Shown here: positions 42,420-51,918 of the stretch, one piece after another
Position numbering within the stretch: position 1 is the first letter of the stretch
Layout: each line of letters starts with the position of its first letter
Source: Paraburkholderia sp. CNPSo 3274
GTDB lineage: Bacteria > Pseudomonadota > Gammaproteobacteria > Burkholderiales > Burkholderiaceae
Length of the DNA: 64,000 bases
Direction of reading: 5' to 3'
Assembly: GCF_024206475.1 (NCBI RefSeq)
Contig: NZ_JAMBPR010000031.1
Span: 34,890 to 98,889 of the forward strand
The notes under the pieces: generated by a model
What the model was told of the DNA's origin: nothing
Seen by the model: the letters and a program-made list of their open reading frames with translations, nothing else
Database searches by the model: none
Translations under genes and position numbers: made by a program

Positions 42420-44327
42420 GTGCAGATGTCCTCGCACTCTCCTGATACGGCGGTGGCCAGCGATAAGGCCACGCTGCCGCCGAACCGCGTGATCGACGTG
42501 CGCGATCTCAGCGTGTCGTTCCGGCGCGGCGCGGGCACATTCGAAGCCGTGCGCAATCTGTCGTTCCACGTCGATCGGGGCGAGACGCTCGCCATCGTCG
42601 GCGAATCGGGCTCGGGCAAGTCGGTCACGTCGCTTTCGCTGATGCGGCTAGTCGAGCACGGCGGCGGCAGCATTGCAAACGGCAGCATCGACCTGCGCCG
42701 CCGCAAGGGCAGCGTGCTCGATCTCACGCGTGCGAATGGGTCGACCATGCGCTCGGTGCGCGGCGCGGACATCGCGATGATCTTCCAGGAGCCGATGACC
42801 TCGCTGAACCCGGTGTTCACGGTGGGTAACCAGATCAGCGAGGCGATCGCGTTGCATCAGCAGATGAACGCCGCGCAGGCGCGCGCCGAAACGCTGCGCC
42901 TGCTCGACCTCGTGCGCATTCCCGAGGCGCGCCGCGTGATGGACCGCTTCCCGCATCAGCTTTCGGGCGGCATGCGCCAGCGCGTGATGATTGCGATGGC
43001 GCTCTCGTGCAAGCCCGCGCTCCTGATCGCCGACGAACCGACCACGGCGCTCGACGTGACGATCCAGGCGCAGATCCTGCAGCTCATTCGCGGCCTGCAG
43101 GATGAGATGGAGATGGGCGTTGTCTTCATCACGCACGACATGGGCGTGGTGGCCGAAGTGGCGGACCGCATCCTCGTGATGTATCGCGGGGAGAAAGTCG
43201 AAGAGGGCGCATCCGATGCGCTTTTCGCCGCGCCTTCGCATCGCTACACGCAGGCGTTGCTCGCCGCCGTGCCGAAGCTCGGCGCGATGCGGGGCACTGA
43301 CTTGCCAGAGAAGTTCCCGCTGCTTTCGACGAGCGAAGCGGCGCGCCCGGTGGCCACGTCAAACCTTCCGGCGAACGTGCCGAAAACGCACGCGGCGCCG
43401 GTCCTGCGCGTGCGTGAGCTCGTCACGCGTTTCCCCGTGCGCAGCGGTCTGTTCGGCAAGGTCACGGGCCGCGTGCATGCGGTCGAAAAAGTCAGCTTCG
43501 ATCTTCACGCTGGCGAAACGCTCGCGCTGGTGGGCGAGTCCGGTTGCGGAAAATCGACCACGGGCCGCTCGCTGCTGCGGCTCGTAGAGAGCCAGAGCGG
43601 CACGATCGAATTCGCCGGCCAGAATATCAGCACCCTCACTGGGCCCGCGCTGCAGACGTTGCGCCGCGATATCCAGTTCATTTTCCAGGACCCGTTCGCT
43701 TCGCTCAATCCGCGCCTCACGGTGGGCTTCTCGATCATGGAGCCGCTGCTCGTGCACGGCATTGCGAAGGGTGGAGAGGCGCAGGCGCGCGTGGAATGGC
43801 TGCTCGATCGTGTGGGCTTGCCGAAGTCGGCGGCGGGCCGTTATCCGCACGAATTCTCGGGAGGCCAGCGTCAGCGCATTGCCATCGCGCGCGCGCTTTC
43901 GATGAACCCGAAAGTCGTGATCGCCGACGAATCGGTGTCGGCGCTCGACGTTTCCGTGCAGGCGCAGATCGTCAACCTGATGCTCGACCTGCAGCAGGAG
44001 CTTGGCGTGGCGTATCTCTTCATCTCGCACGATATGGCCGTGGTGGAACGCGTGAGCCATCGCGTCGCGGTGATGTATCTGGGGCAGATCGTCGAGATCG
44101 GCCCGCGCCGCGCCGTGTTCGAGAACCCGCAGCACGCCTATACGAAGAAGCTCATGGGCGCGGTGCCGATCGCCGATCCGGCGCGCCGCCACGCGAAGCG
44201 CGTGCTCGCCGCCGACGAACTGCCGAGCCCGATTCGCGCAACCGTCGACGAGCCGCAGGTCCTGCCGCTCGTGGCGGTCGGCCCCGATCACTTCGTTGCG
44301 AAGCATCGAGTGGGCGGCGCTTACTGA
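42420..44327 (+). CDS. gsiA: Glutathione/peptide ABC transporter ATPase
   Basis: A 635-residue protein with two fused ABC ATPase domains, as in GsiA. First domain: Walker A GESGSGKSV, signature LSGGMRQRV, Walker B LLIADEPTTALD. Second domain: GESGCGKST, FSGGQRQRI and VVIADESVSALD (Ser replaces the usual Pro after the catalytic Glu, but the Glu is kept). The end of each carries the oligopeptide-transporter C-terminal extension. Start is GTG at 42420 with AAGGAA upstream; the ATG at 42426 is an alternative. Powers the GsiC/GsiD permease pair. Confidence 0.94.
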   Translation: MQMSSHSPDTAVASDKATLPPNRVIDVRDLSVSFRRGAGTFEAVRNLSFHVDRGETLAIVGESGSGKSVTSLSLMRLVEHGGGSIANGSIDLRRRKGSVLDLTRANGSTMRSVRGADIAMIFQEPMTSLNPVFTVGNQISEAIALHQQMNAAQARAETLRLLDLVRIPEARRVMDRFPHQLSGGMRQRVMIAMALSCKPALLIADEPTTALDVTIQAQILQLIRGLQDEMEMGVVFITHDMGVVAEVADRILVMYRGEKVEEGASDALFAAPSHRYTQALLAAVPKLGAMRGTDLPEKFPLLSTSEAARPVATSNLPANVPKTHAAPVLRVRELVTRFPVRSGLFGKVTGRVHAVEKVSFDLHAGETLALVGESGCGKSTTGRSLLRLVESQSGTIEFAGQNISTLTGPALQTLRRDIQFIFQDPFASLNPRLTVGFSIMEPLLVHGIAKGGEAQARVEWLLDRVGLPKSAAGRYPHEFSGGQRQRIAIARALSMNPKVVIADESVSALDVSVQAQIVNLMLDLQQELGVAYLFISHDMAVVERVSHRVAVMYLGQIVEIGPRRAVFENPQHAYTKKLMGAVPIADPARRHAKRVLAADELPSPIRATVDEPQVLPLVAVGPDHFVAKHRVGGAY

Positions 44328-44414
44328 ACGCGCCGTCAAGTCACACAATCGTTCGCTTTCTAGCTGGATCATTTCGCTGAGTCGTCAAGACTCATTGGTA
44401 TGGAGACCTGATTG

Positions 44415-45959
44415 ATGAAAGAAGTCAAAACATGGATGAAGGGCAGCGCGCTCGCACTTGCACTGATCGCGGGCGCGACTGCGGCACAAGCCGCCGATCA
44501 GCGCGCCGTGATGGCTGTCGATTCGACCTTCTCGACGCTCGACCCGTACGACGCCAACGACACGCTCTCGCAGGCGGTTGCGAAGTCGTTCTACCAGGGC
44601 CTGTTCGGTTTCGACAAGGACCTGAAGCTTACCAACGTGCTCGCCACGAGCCATGAAGTGAGCGGGGACGGCCTCGTCTATACCTTCAAGCTGCGCGAGG
44701 GCGTGAAGTTCCAGGACGGCACCGACTTCAACGCGGCGGCCGTAAAGGCGAACTTCGACCGCGTGACGGACCCGGCGAATCACCTGAAGCGCTACAACAT
44801 GTTCCGCCGCATCGCGAAGACCGAAGTGGTCGATCCGTACACGGTGAAGGTCACGCTGAATGCGCCGTTCTCGGCGTTCGTGAATGTGCTCGCGCACCCG
44901 TCGGCGGTGATGATCTCGCCTGCGGCCATGAAGAAGTGGGGCAAGGACATCGGGCTGCATCCGGTGGGCACGGGCCCGTTCGCATTCGTGAAGTGGGACC
45001 CGGCTGGCGACCTCGTCGTGCACAAGTTCGACGGCTACTGGAAGAAGGGCTACCCGAAGATCGACGAGATCGACTGGAAGCCGGTAGCCGACAACAACAC
45101 GCGCGCGGCGCTCATGCGCACTGGCGAAGCGGACTTCGCCTTCCGCATTCCGTTCGAGCAGGCGAGCACGTTCCAGTCGAACCCGAAGGTGGACCTGATC
45201 GCCACGCCCTCGATCATCCAGCGCTACATCAGCCTGAACACCGCGAAGAAGCCGTTCGACAACCCGCTCGTGCGCCAGGCGCTGAACTACGCGATCAATA
45301 AGGACGCGTTGGCCAAGGTGGCGTTCGGGGGCTATGCGCTGCCTTCGGACGGCGTGCTGCCGCAAGGTGTGGACTACTCGGTCAAGCTCGGCCCCTGGCC
45401 TTACGATCCGGCCAGGGCGCGAGAACTACTCAAGCAGGCCGGTTACCCGAATGGCTTCGAAACGACGCTGTGGTCGGCGTATAACAACTCGACCGCGCAA
45501 AAAGCCATTCAGTTCGTGCAGCAGCAACTCGCGCAGGTGGGCGTGAAGGCGAACGTCGAAGCGCTCGAAACGGGCACCGCCGTCGCGCGCGTGGAAAGCG
45601 CGCAGGACCCGGCAACGGCGGGCGTGCGCATGTATTACATCGGCTGGTCGTCGTCCACCGGTGAGGCGGACTGGGGCATCTCGCCGCTGCTCGCTTCGGC
45701 ATCGTGGCCGCCCAAGCTCATGAACACCGCGTACTACAAGAACCCGGCGGTCGATGAGGACCTCGCGAAGGCGCTCGAAACGACGGATCGCGCGCAAAAG
45801 ACGGCGCTCTACACCGACGCGCAAAAGCGCATCTGGGCCGACGCACCGTGGGTGTTCCTCGTGAAGGAGAAGGTCGTGTACGCCCGCAGCAAGCGCCTGG
45901 CCGGCGCGTATGTGGCGCCGGACGGCTCGTTCAACTTCGACGAGATCTCGATTCGCTAA
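44415..45959 (+). CDS. gsiB: Periplasmic glutathione/peptide-binding protein
   Basis: A 514-residue family 5 solute-binding protein. Signal peptide residues 1-26 ending QAA. Family features: DSTFSTLDPYDANDTLSQAV, LREGVKFQDGTDFNAAAVKA and NYAINKDALAKVAFGG. GGAGA stands 8 nt before the ATG at 44415. It is followed at 7 bp by a 15-bp perfect hairpin, probably setting higher expression than the permeases. The real ligand (glutathione, isoaspartyl dipeptide or other short peptide) cannot be told from sequence alone; the operon content favours dipeptides. Confidence 0.93.
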   Translation: MKEVKTWMKGSALALALIAGATAAQAADQRAVMAVDSTFSTLDPYDANDTLSQAVAKSFYQGLFGFDKDLKLTNVLATSHEVSGDGLVYTFKLREGVKFQDGTDFNAAAVKANFDRVTDPANHLKRYNMFRRIAKTEVVDPYTVKVTLNAPFSAFVNVLAHPSAVMISPAAMKKWGKDIGLHPVGTGPFAFVKWDPAGDLVVHKFDGYWKKGYPKIDEIDWKPVADNNTRAALMRTGEADFAFRIPFEQASTFQSNPKVDLIATPSIIQRYISLNTAKKPFDNPLVRQALNYAINKDALAKVAFGGYALPSDGVLPQGVDYSVKLGPWPYDPARARELLKQAGYPNGFETTLWSAYNNSTAQKAIQFVQQQLAQVGVKANVEALETGTAVARVESAQDPATAGVRMYYIGWSSSTGEADWGISPLLASASWPPKLMNTAYYKNPAVDEDLAKALETTDRAQKTALYTDAQKRIWADAPWVFLVKEKVVYARSKRLAGAYVAPDGSFNFDEISIR

Positions 45960-45965
45960 TGCGTT

Positions 45966-46004
45966 GCGCGCCGCGCCGGAACGTTCGAGTCCGGCGCGGC
46001 GCGC
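45966..46004 (+). repeat. 15-bp perfect hairpin between gsiB and gsiC
   Basis: Arms 45966-45980 and 45990-46004 are exact reverse complements (GC-rich) with a 9-nt loop. It begins 7 bp after gsiB and ends 24 bp before gsiC. No U-tract. Probably an mRNA-stabilising or partial-termination structure. Confidence 0.85.
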
Positions 46005-46028
46005 GCGCCCCGATGCAGTAACGCGCTC

Positions 46029-46949
46029 ATGCTGAATTTCATTGTCAAACGCTCGCTGGGCCTCCTGCCGACGCTCCTGATCGTTGCGGTCCTGGTGTTC
46101 CTGTTCGTGCACCTGCTGCCGGGCGACCCGGCGCGCCTCGCGGCCGGCCCCGAAGCGGACGACGCCACGGTTGCGCTCGTGCGCGCCGACCTCGGCCTCG
46201 ACCAGCCGCTGCCGCAGCAGTTCCTCCACTTCTTCGTGCGCATCGCTCACGGCGACTTCGGTGTTTCGATGCGCAGCAAGCGCCCGGTCATCACCGAAAT
46301 TAGCGAGCGTTTCATGCCCACGCTGCTGCTCACGCTCACCAGCATGGTCTGGGCCGTGGTGTTTGGCATGGCAATCGGCATCGTCTCGGCCGTGTGGCGC
46401 AATCGCTGGCCCGATCGCATTGGCATGGCGCTCGCGGTGTCGGGCATTTCGTTTCCGGCTTTCGCGCTCGGCATGGCGCTCATGGAGCTGTTCTCGGTGC
46501 GCCTGGGCTGGCTCCCCGTGGTGAGCGACGGTTCCTGGCGCAGCTACGTGCTGCCGTCGATCACACTCGGTGCGGCGGTGGCTGCGGTGATGGCGCGCTT
46601 CACGCGGGCCTCCTTCGTCGAAGTGCTCAACGAGGACTTCGTGCGCACGGCGCGCGCGAAGGGCGTGGCCGAGCAATGGGTAGTGATCAAGCATTGCCTG
46701 CGCAACGCGATGATTCCCGTCGTCACGATGATGGGCCTGCAGTTCGGCTTCTTGCTGGGCGGCTCGATCGTCGTGGAAGTGGTGTTCAACTGGCCGGGCC
46801 TCGGGCGGCTGCTCATCGATTCGGTTTCGATGCGCGACTACCCCGTGATTCAGGCCGAAGTGCTGTTGTTCTCGCTCGAGTTCATCGTCATCAATCTGAT
46901 CGTGGACGTGCTGTACGCGGTCATCAATCCGACCATTCGATTCAGGTGA
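46029..46949 (+). CDS. gsiC: Peptide ABC transporter permease 1
   Basis: A 306-residue DppB/GsiC-type permease with six membrane segments. It begins LNFIVKRSLGLLPTLLIVAV and has the family's periplasmic loop LLPGDPARLAAGPEADD and the EAA-like cytoplasmic loop NEDFVRTARAKGVAEQWV. No strong ribosome site; translation may depend on the preceding hairpin context. Followed after 7 bp by its partner gsiD. Confidence 0.94.
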   Translation: MLNFIVKRSLGLLPTLLIVAVLVFLFVHLLPGDPARLAAGPEADDATVALVRADLGLDQPLPQQFLHFFVRIAHGDFGVSMRSKRPVITEISERFMPTLLLTLTSMVWAVVFGMAIGIVSAVWRNRWPDRIGMALAVSGISFPAFALGMALMELFSVRLGWLPVVSDGSWRSYVLPSITLGAAVAAVMARFTRASFVEVLNEDFVRTARAKGVAEQWVVIKHCLRNAMIPVVTMMGLQFGFLLGGSIVVEVVFNWPGLGRLLIDSVSMRDYPVIQAEVLLFSLEFIVINLIVDVLYAVINPTIRFR

Positions 46950-46956
46950 GCCCGCC

Positions 46957-47850
46957 ATGAGCACGACCCTAGACGTTGATGTACGCGCACAGGACGAAGC
47001 GATCCGCACACCGTGGCGCGAATTCTGGCGCAAGTTCCGCAAGCAGCATGTCGCGCTCGGCGCGGGCGCATTCGTGCTGCTGCTGGTGCTGATTGCGGTG
47101 TTCGCGCCGCATCTCGTGCCTTACGACCCGGAAAATTACTTCGACTACGACTCGCTGAACGCGGGTCCAACGGCTGCCCACTGGTTCGGCGTGGACGCGC
47201 TGGGCCGCGATATTTTCAGCCGCATTCTCGCGGGCACGCGCATTTCGCTCGCGGCGGGCTTTCTTTCGGTGGCGCTGGGTGCGGTGGTCGGCACGTTCTT
47301 CGGCCTGCTCGCGGGGTACTACGAAGGGTGGTGGGACCGCATCACCATGCGTGTGGCTGACGTGCTGTTCGCATTCCCAGGCATTCTGCTCGCCATCGGC
47401 GTGGTGGCGATCCTCGGCAACGGGATGATCAATGTGGTCTGTGCGGTGGCGGTATTCAGCATTCCGGCGTTCGCGCGGCTCGTGCGCGGCAATACGCTCA
47501 TGCTCAAGCACCTCACGTATGTCGAGGCCGCGCGCAGCATTGGCGCGTCGGACTGGACGATCATCATGCGGCATATTCTGCCGGGCACCGTGTCGTCCGT
47601 GATCGTGTATCTGACCATGCGTATCGGCACGTCGATCATCACGGCGGCGAGCCTGTCGTTCATCGGCCTTGGCGCCCAGCCACCCACGCCGGAGTGGGGC
47701 GCCATGCTCAACGAGGCGCGCGCAGATATGGTGACGGCGCCGCATATCGCGCTGTTCCCGAGCCTCGCCATCTTCCTCACCGTGCTTGCGTTCAATCTGC
47801 TGGGCGACGGATTGCGCGACGCACTCGACCCGAAGCTGGACCGCGCATGA
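46957..47850 (+). CDS. gsiD: Peptide ABC transporter permease 2
   Basis: A 297-residue DppC/GsiD-type permease. A cytoplasmic N-terminus (WREFWRKFRKQHVALGAG) precedes TM1; HWFGVDALGRDIFSRIL is the family signature, and the EAA loop is YVEAARSIGASDWTIIMRHI. Its stop overlaps the start of the aminopeptidase gene (ATGA), indicating coupling of uptake and hydrolysis. Confidence 0.94.
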   Translation: MSTTLDVDVRAQDEAIRTPWREFWRKFRKQHVALGAGAFVLLLVLIAVFAPHLVPYDPENYFDYDSLNAGPTAAHWFGVDALGRDIFSRILAGTRISLAAGFLSVALGAVVGTFFGLLAGYYEGWWDRITMRVADVLFAFPGILLAIGVVAILGNGMINVVCAVAVFSIPAFARLVRGNTLMLKHLTYVEAARSIGASDWTIIMRHILPGTVSSVIVYLTMRIGTSIITAASLSFIGLGAQPPTPEWGAMLNEARADMVTAPHIALFPSLAIFLTVLAFNLLGDGLRDALDPKLDRA

Positions 47851-48923
47851 GCGTCGATCGTGGAGATACCGCGCCGCATGTCGGCACACTGGCGAGCGGC
47901 GCGACAGGAACGATAGCCGACGTAAGCGGCGTGCGCGTTGGACATTGCACGCTCGACGCGGGCGATGTGCAAACAGGCGTGACCGTGCTGCTGCCGCATG
48001 CAGGCGACCTCTTTCGCGAGAAGGTGCCGGCGAGCATTTGCGTGATCAACGGATTCGGCAAGAGCATCGGGCTCATGCAACTCGAAGAGTTGGGCGTGCT
48101 CGAAACGCCGGTCGCGCTGAGCAACACGTTTGCGGTGGGCACGCTTGCGCAGGCGCAGATTCGCGCGGCGGTCGCGGCGAATCCGCAAATTGGACGCGAC
48201 CTGCCGACCGTCAATCCGCTCGTGTTCGAGTGCAATGACGGCTATCTGAACGATATTCAGGCGCTGGCGGTTCACGAGGAACACTATCTCGCCGCCTGCG
48301 CTGCTGCGAACGCTGACTTCGCGCGTGGCAGCGTAGGCGCGGGGCGCGGCATGTCGAGCTTCGACCTGAAAGGCGGCATCGGCACGGCGTCGCGCGTGGT
48401 GCAAGCGGCGCTCGCGCAGTACACGGTGGGTGCGCTCGTGCTGGCGAACTTTGGCCGCTTGCCGATGCTGACGATCGGCGGTGTGCCCGTGGGGCGCGAG
48501 CTTGCGGCGCGCGCTGCGTCGAATCGCGCAACGCAGGAGCCCGAGAAGGGGTCGATCATCATGCTGATCGCCACGGACGCGCCGCTCGACGCAAGGCAGC
48601 TTCGGCGCGTGTCGATGCGCGCGGCAGCGGGTCTCGCGCGCACGGGATCCGTTTATGGACACGGCAGCGGCGATATCGCCATGGCGTTCAGCACTGCGTA
48701 CACATTGATGCACGACGCGCCGACCCACGCTTTGCCGCCCTTGCTCGCCGACTCGCAGCTCGACCCGCTGTTTCAGGCAAGCGCCGATTGCGTGGAGCAA
48801 GCGATTCTCGACGCGTTGTGGCGCGCAAGCACCGTACAGGGCCGCGATGGCCAGGTGCGTCTGGCGCTGCGCGAAGCGGTGCCCGATCTCGCCGAACTGC
48901 TTTCAGGCGGAGCGCAGGCGTGA
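47847..48923 (+). CDS. P1-family (DmpA/BapA-like) aminopeptidase
   Basis: A 358-residue self-processing N-terminal-nucleophile aminopeptidase. Cleavage is expected between G235 and S236 in EPEKGSIIMLIATDAPL, freeing S236 as nucleophile. Other family marks: VRVGHCTLDAG, VINGFGKSIG, SNTFAVGTLAQAQI, and GAGRGMSSFDLKGGIGTASR. Members release N-terminal D-, L- or beta-amino acids from short peptides and amides; no signal peptide is seen, so it would act on imported peptides. Overlaps gsiD and the dppA remnant by 4 bp each. Confidence 0.93.
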   Translation: MSVDRGDTAPHVGTLASGATGTIADVSGVRVGHCTLDAGDVQTGVTVLLPHAGDLFREKVPASICVINGFGKSIGLMQLEELGVLETPVALSNTFAVGTLAQAQIRAAVAANPQIGRDLPTVNPLVFECNDGYLNDIQALAVHEEHYLAACAAANADFARGSVGAGRGMSSFDLKGGIGTASRVVQAALAQYTVGALVLANFGRLPMLTIGGVPVGRELAARAASNRATQEPEKGSIIMLIATDAPLDARQLRRVSMRAAAGLARTGSVYGHGSGDIAMAFSTAYTLMHDAPTHALPPLLADSQLDPLFQASADCVEQAILDALWRASTVQGRDGQVRLALREAVPDLAELLSGGAQA

Positions 48924-49340
48924 AGGTCCTCATCTCGGTCGATATCGAAGGCATAGGCGGAGTCTTCAACGTTGCGCAAACGCGCGCGGGAAACGCCGAG
49001 TACGAGCAGGCCCGCCGCTGGATGACGCTCGAAGCGAACGCGGCCGTGGAGGGCGCGTTCTCGGGCGGCGCGAGCGAGGTGTGGGTCAACGACTCGCATG
49101 GCGCACGAAGCCGTCGGGCAGGTGGCACGCGACGGCGCGTGGTGGGACCGCGCGTGTGCCGCGCCGCGCGTGCGCACGTGCGAGCTGCATACGCAGACTA
49201 CTGCGCTGGCTGACCTCTTTGCGCAGTGGCCCGGTGTCGAGCGCGCGGTGGGCTGTTTGATCCGGTTCGTGGCGCCAACCGCCGAGTCCCTCGTGCGCAC
49301 GCTCAATAGCTTGTCGGCGATGTCTGCGGTGCTGCGATGA
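48920..49340 (+). pseudogene. dppA: dppA (M55 D-aminopeptidase) with large internal deletion
   Basis: Starts at GTG (overlapping the previous stop as GTGA) with VKVLISVDIEGIGGVFNVAQ, GNAEYEQARRWMTLEANAAV and VWVNDSHG, the zinc-binding N-terminus of M55 peptidases. At about 49100 the frame changes and sequence of the family's C-terminal end follows (CELHTQTTALADLFAQWPGV, VRTLNSLSAMSAVL). About half of the usual 270 residues is missing and the junction is out of frame. The remaining zinc site is incomplete, so no activity is expected. Confidence 0.85.
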
Positions 49341-49402
49341 GGCGGCGGTCGTTCGCCGCATTGTGCAACTAACTGTCAGCCCCCCCCCACACGTCGCACA
49401 AC

Positions 49403-49427
49403 GGATAGGCGGCTTCGCCGCCAATCC
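49403..49427. repeat. Hairpin downstream of the peptide operon
   Basis: GGAT-A-GGCGGC-TTC-GCCGCC-A-ATCC forms a 10-bp stem with one A-A mismatch. It lies between the convergent dppA remnant and glgX and is next to a C9 run (49380-49388). A6 follows on the plus strand, so a U-tract is absent downstream for either gene. Possibly a weak terminator. Confidence 0.55.
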
Positions 49428-49444
49428 GCAAAAAAGCCTGCCGA

Positions 49445-51622
49445 TTACCCGGTGAGATCTTCCTCCAGCCGATCGAACACGCGCCGCGTCGCGCCACGCG
49501 CGTGCAGCGCGAACAGCAGTAGCGAACGGCCTGTCACCTGGTAGATATCGCCCGCTTCGAATTCGGGCAGTTCGTCGCGCACGGGCATGTTCGTGTCGAT
49601 GAGGCAGTTCCACTGATCGTTGCCCGGCACGGAAGGCAGCGTGAAATCCACCACGTCGTGATAGGCGTTGAGCACGATGAGCATGGTCGCATCCGAAGCG
49701 AGGCGCATGATGCCACTCGTTTGCGATCGTCCATCGATCAGCATGCCGAAACAACGCATCGCCGAATCGTCCCACTGCTCCCGAGCGATGGGTACGGCCG
49801 CGGGTGAGAGCCATTCGACGTCGGTGACGTCAAGCGCGGCGTTGTGCTCGCCGATGAGAAAGCGGTTGCGTCGCAGCACTGGCAGCGCGTGGCGCAGCGC
49901 GGTGAGCTTGCGCACGAAGTCGGCGAGCGCGCGGCCGGTGTCGTCAATGCCCTCCCAGTCTACCCAGCTCACCTCGTTGTCCTGGCAGTACGCATTGTTG
50001 TTGCCGCGCTGCGTGCGGCCGAACTCGTCGCCCGCGAGCAGCATCGGCGTGCCCTGCGAGAGCAGCAGCGTGGCGAGGAAGTTGCGCTTCTGGCGCTCGC
50101 GCAGCGCGCGGATTTCGGGGTCGTCGCTCGGGCCTTCCGCCCCGCAGTTCCACGAGAGATTGTCGCCGTGACCGTCGCGGTTATCTTCGCCGTTGGCTTC
50201 GTTGTGACGCTCGTTGTACGAAACGAGATCGTTCAGCGTGAAGCCGTCGTGCGCGGTAACGAAGTTCACGCTCGACCATGGCCGCCGCCCGCGCCGGTTG
50301 AAGCTGTCGCCCGAGGCGCACAGGCGCGTGGCGAGGTCGGGTGCCTTGCCCTCGTCGCCTTTCCACCAGGCGCGCGTGGTGTCGCGAAAGCGGTCGTTCC
50401 ATTCCGCCCAGCCTGGCGGGAAACCGCCCACCTGGTAGCCGCCTGGCCCGCAGTCCCAAGGCTCGGCAATCAGCTTTACGCTTGCGAGGATCGGGTCCTG
50501 GCGGCAGCTGTCGAGAAAGCCGCCGCCTTCGTCGAAGCCGTAGGGCTCGCGCCCGAGGATGGTCGCGAGGTCGAAGCGAAAACCGTCCACGCCCATTTCC
50601 AGCACCCAGTAGCGCAGGCTGTCCGTGACCATCTGCAGCACGCGCGGGTGCGAGAGATTGAGCGTATTGCCCGTGCCGGTGTCGTTGATGTGGTATCTCC
50701 TGTCTTCGGGTAGCCGGTAGTACGAAGCATTGTCGATGCCTCGAAACGAAAGCGTCGGGCCCAGTTCGCTGCCTTCGGCCGTGTGGTTGTAAACCACGTC
50801 GAGTATCACTTCGAGACCCGCCTGGTGGAGGCGGTCCACCATGTTCTTGAACTCGTCGATCGAGCCGTGCGCGCCCACCGAGTAGCGCGGGTCCGGCGCG
50901 AAGAAGCCGATGGTGTTGTAGCCCCAGTAGTTCGTGAGACCGCGTTCGAGCAGGTGCGAGTCGTTCACGAAGGTATGGATGGGCAGTAGCTCCACGGATG
51001 TCACGCCAAGCCCACGGATATATTCGAGCACCGGCGTTTGCGCGAGCCCTGCGAAAGTGCCGCGTTCTTCGGGCGGCACGTCGGGATGGCGGATCGTGTA
51101 GCCGCGCACATGCGTTTCGTAGATGATCGTCCGCTCGCGCGGCACCCGCTCGCGCATCGGGTGGTGCCATGTGAAGCCCTGATCGACTACGCGGCAGCGC
51201 GGCACATAGCGCGCGCTGTCTCGCGTGTCGAACGAAAGATCGCCGTCGGGGCTCCCGATCGTGTAGCCGAACACGGCGGGATGCCAGCGCATCGCGCCCA
51301 GGTGCGCCTTCGCATAGGGATCGAGCAGCAGCTTGTTCGGATTGAAGCGATGGCCCGCTTGCGGCTCGTACGGCCCATGCACGCGATACCCATAGATGGC
51401 GCCCGGTTTGAGGTCTGGCAGATAGACGTGCCACACCTCGTCGGTGTATTCGGGCAACTCGATGCGTTCGAGTTCGCGCAGGCCGTTCTTGTCGAAGAGA
51501 CACAACTCGACCTTCGTAGCGTTCGCGGAGAAGAGCGCGAAGTTCACGCCGCGGCCGTTCCAGGTGGCGCCGAGTGGGTACGGCTGTCCTTCTACGATGC
51601 GGGTAGCGGTTTTTTTCTTCAT
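49445..51622 (-). CDS. glgX: Glycogen debranching enzyme
   Basis: A 725-residue GH13 isoamylase-type enzyme that hydrolyses alpha-1,6 branches of phosphorylase-limited glycogen. N-terminal CBM48 (YPLGATWNGRGVNFALFSAN) then the catalytic barrel: VILDVVYNHTAEGSE, nucleophile Asp in GVDGFRFDLA, acid/base Glu in KLIAEPWDCG, and Asp in VTAHDGFTL. The C-terminal beta domain is complete. I start at the ATG at 51622; a TTG at 51661 is possible. No other glycogen gene is in the window, unusual because glgX often sits with glgB or treZ. Confidence 0.93.
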   Translation of the reverse strand: MKKKTATRIVEGQPYPLGATWNGRGVNFALFSANATKVELCLFDKNGLRELERIELPEYTDEVWHVYLPDLKPGAIYGYRVHGPYEPQAGHRFNPNKLLLDPYAKAHLGAMRWHPAVFGYTIGSPDGDLSFDTRDSARYVPRCRVVDQGFTWHHPMRERVPRERTIIYETHVRGYTIRHPDVPPEERGTFAGLAQTPVLEYIRGLGVTSVELLPIHTFVNDSHLLERGLTNYWGYNTIGFFAPDPRYSVGAHGSIDEFKNMVDRLHQAGLEVILDVVYNHTAEGSELGPTLSFRGIDNASYYRLPEDRRYHINDTGTGNTLNLSHPRVLQMVTDSLRYWVLEMGVDGFRFDLATILGREPYGFDEGGGFLDSCRQDPILASVKLIAEPWDCGPGGYQVGGFPPGWAEWNDRFRDTTRAWWKGDEGKAPDLATRLCASGDSFNRRGRRPWSSVNFVTAHDGFTLNDLVSYNERHNEANGEDNRDGHGDNLSWNCGAEGPSDDPEIRALRERQKRNFLATLLLSQGTPMLLAGDEFGRTQRGNNNAYCQDNEVSWVDWEGIDDTGRALADFVRKLTALRHALPVLRRNRFLIGEHNAALDVTDVEWLSPAAVPIAREQWDDSAMRCFGMLIDGRSQTSGIMRLASDATMLIVLNAYHDVVDFTLPSVPGNDQWNCLIDTNMPVRDELPEFEAGDIYQVTGRSLLLFALHARGATRRVFDRLEEDLTG

Positions 51623-51918
51623 GGGCTCGTCGGTTGGGGACGCAATGGCGCGCGCCTCCAACGCCGTTGCGCGCGAGGGCGGGGGCTTCTATCAAGCAAG
51701 GTTTGGGCCTAAGACGCGCAGCGCAGCGCCACGCAGGGGCAAGACGAGGAGAGAGGGGCCGGATGCGTGGGGCATGGCGGCAGCGCAGAAGATGGTGTGC
51801 GCCGCGTGGATCGCGCCGCGCGTTGCTGCGTCAGGCGGCGTGCGTGCTGCGAGCGTGTAGCTTTGGCGCAGCGCGTGCACAGATTTACCGATTTTCTTTA
51901 CGACTCCGCGCGCAGCGC

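Noticed and set aside
49380..49388. C9 run as a phase-variation tract
   Set aside because: Lies in the convergent gap between a pseudogene and glgX, with no gene or promoter to switch.
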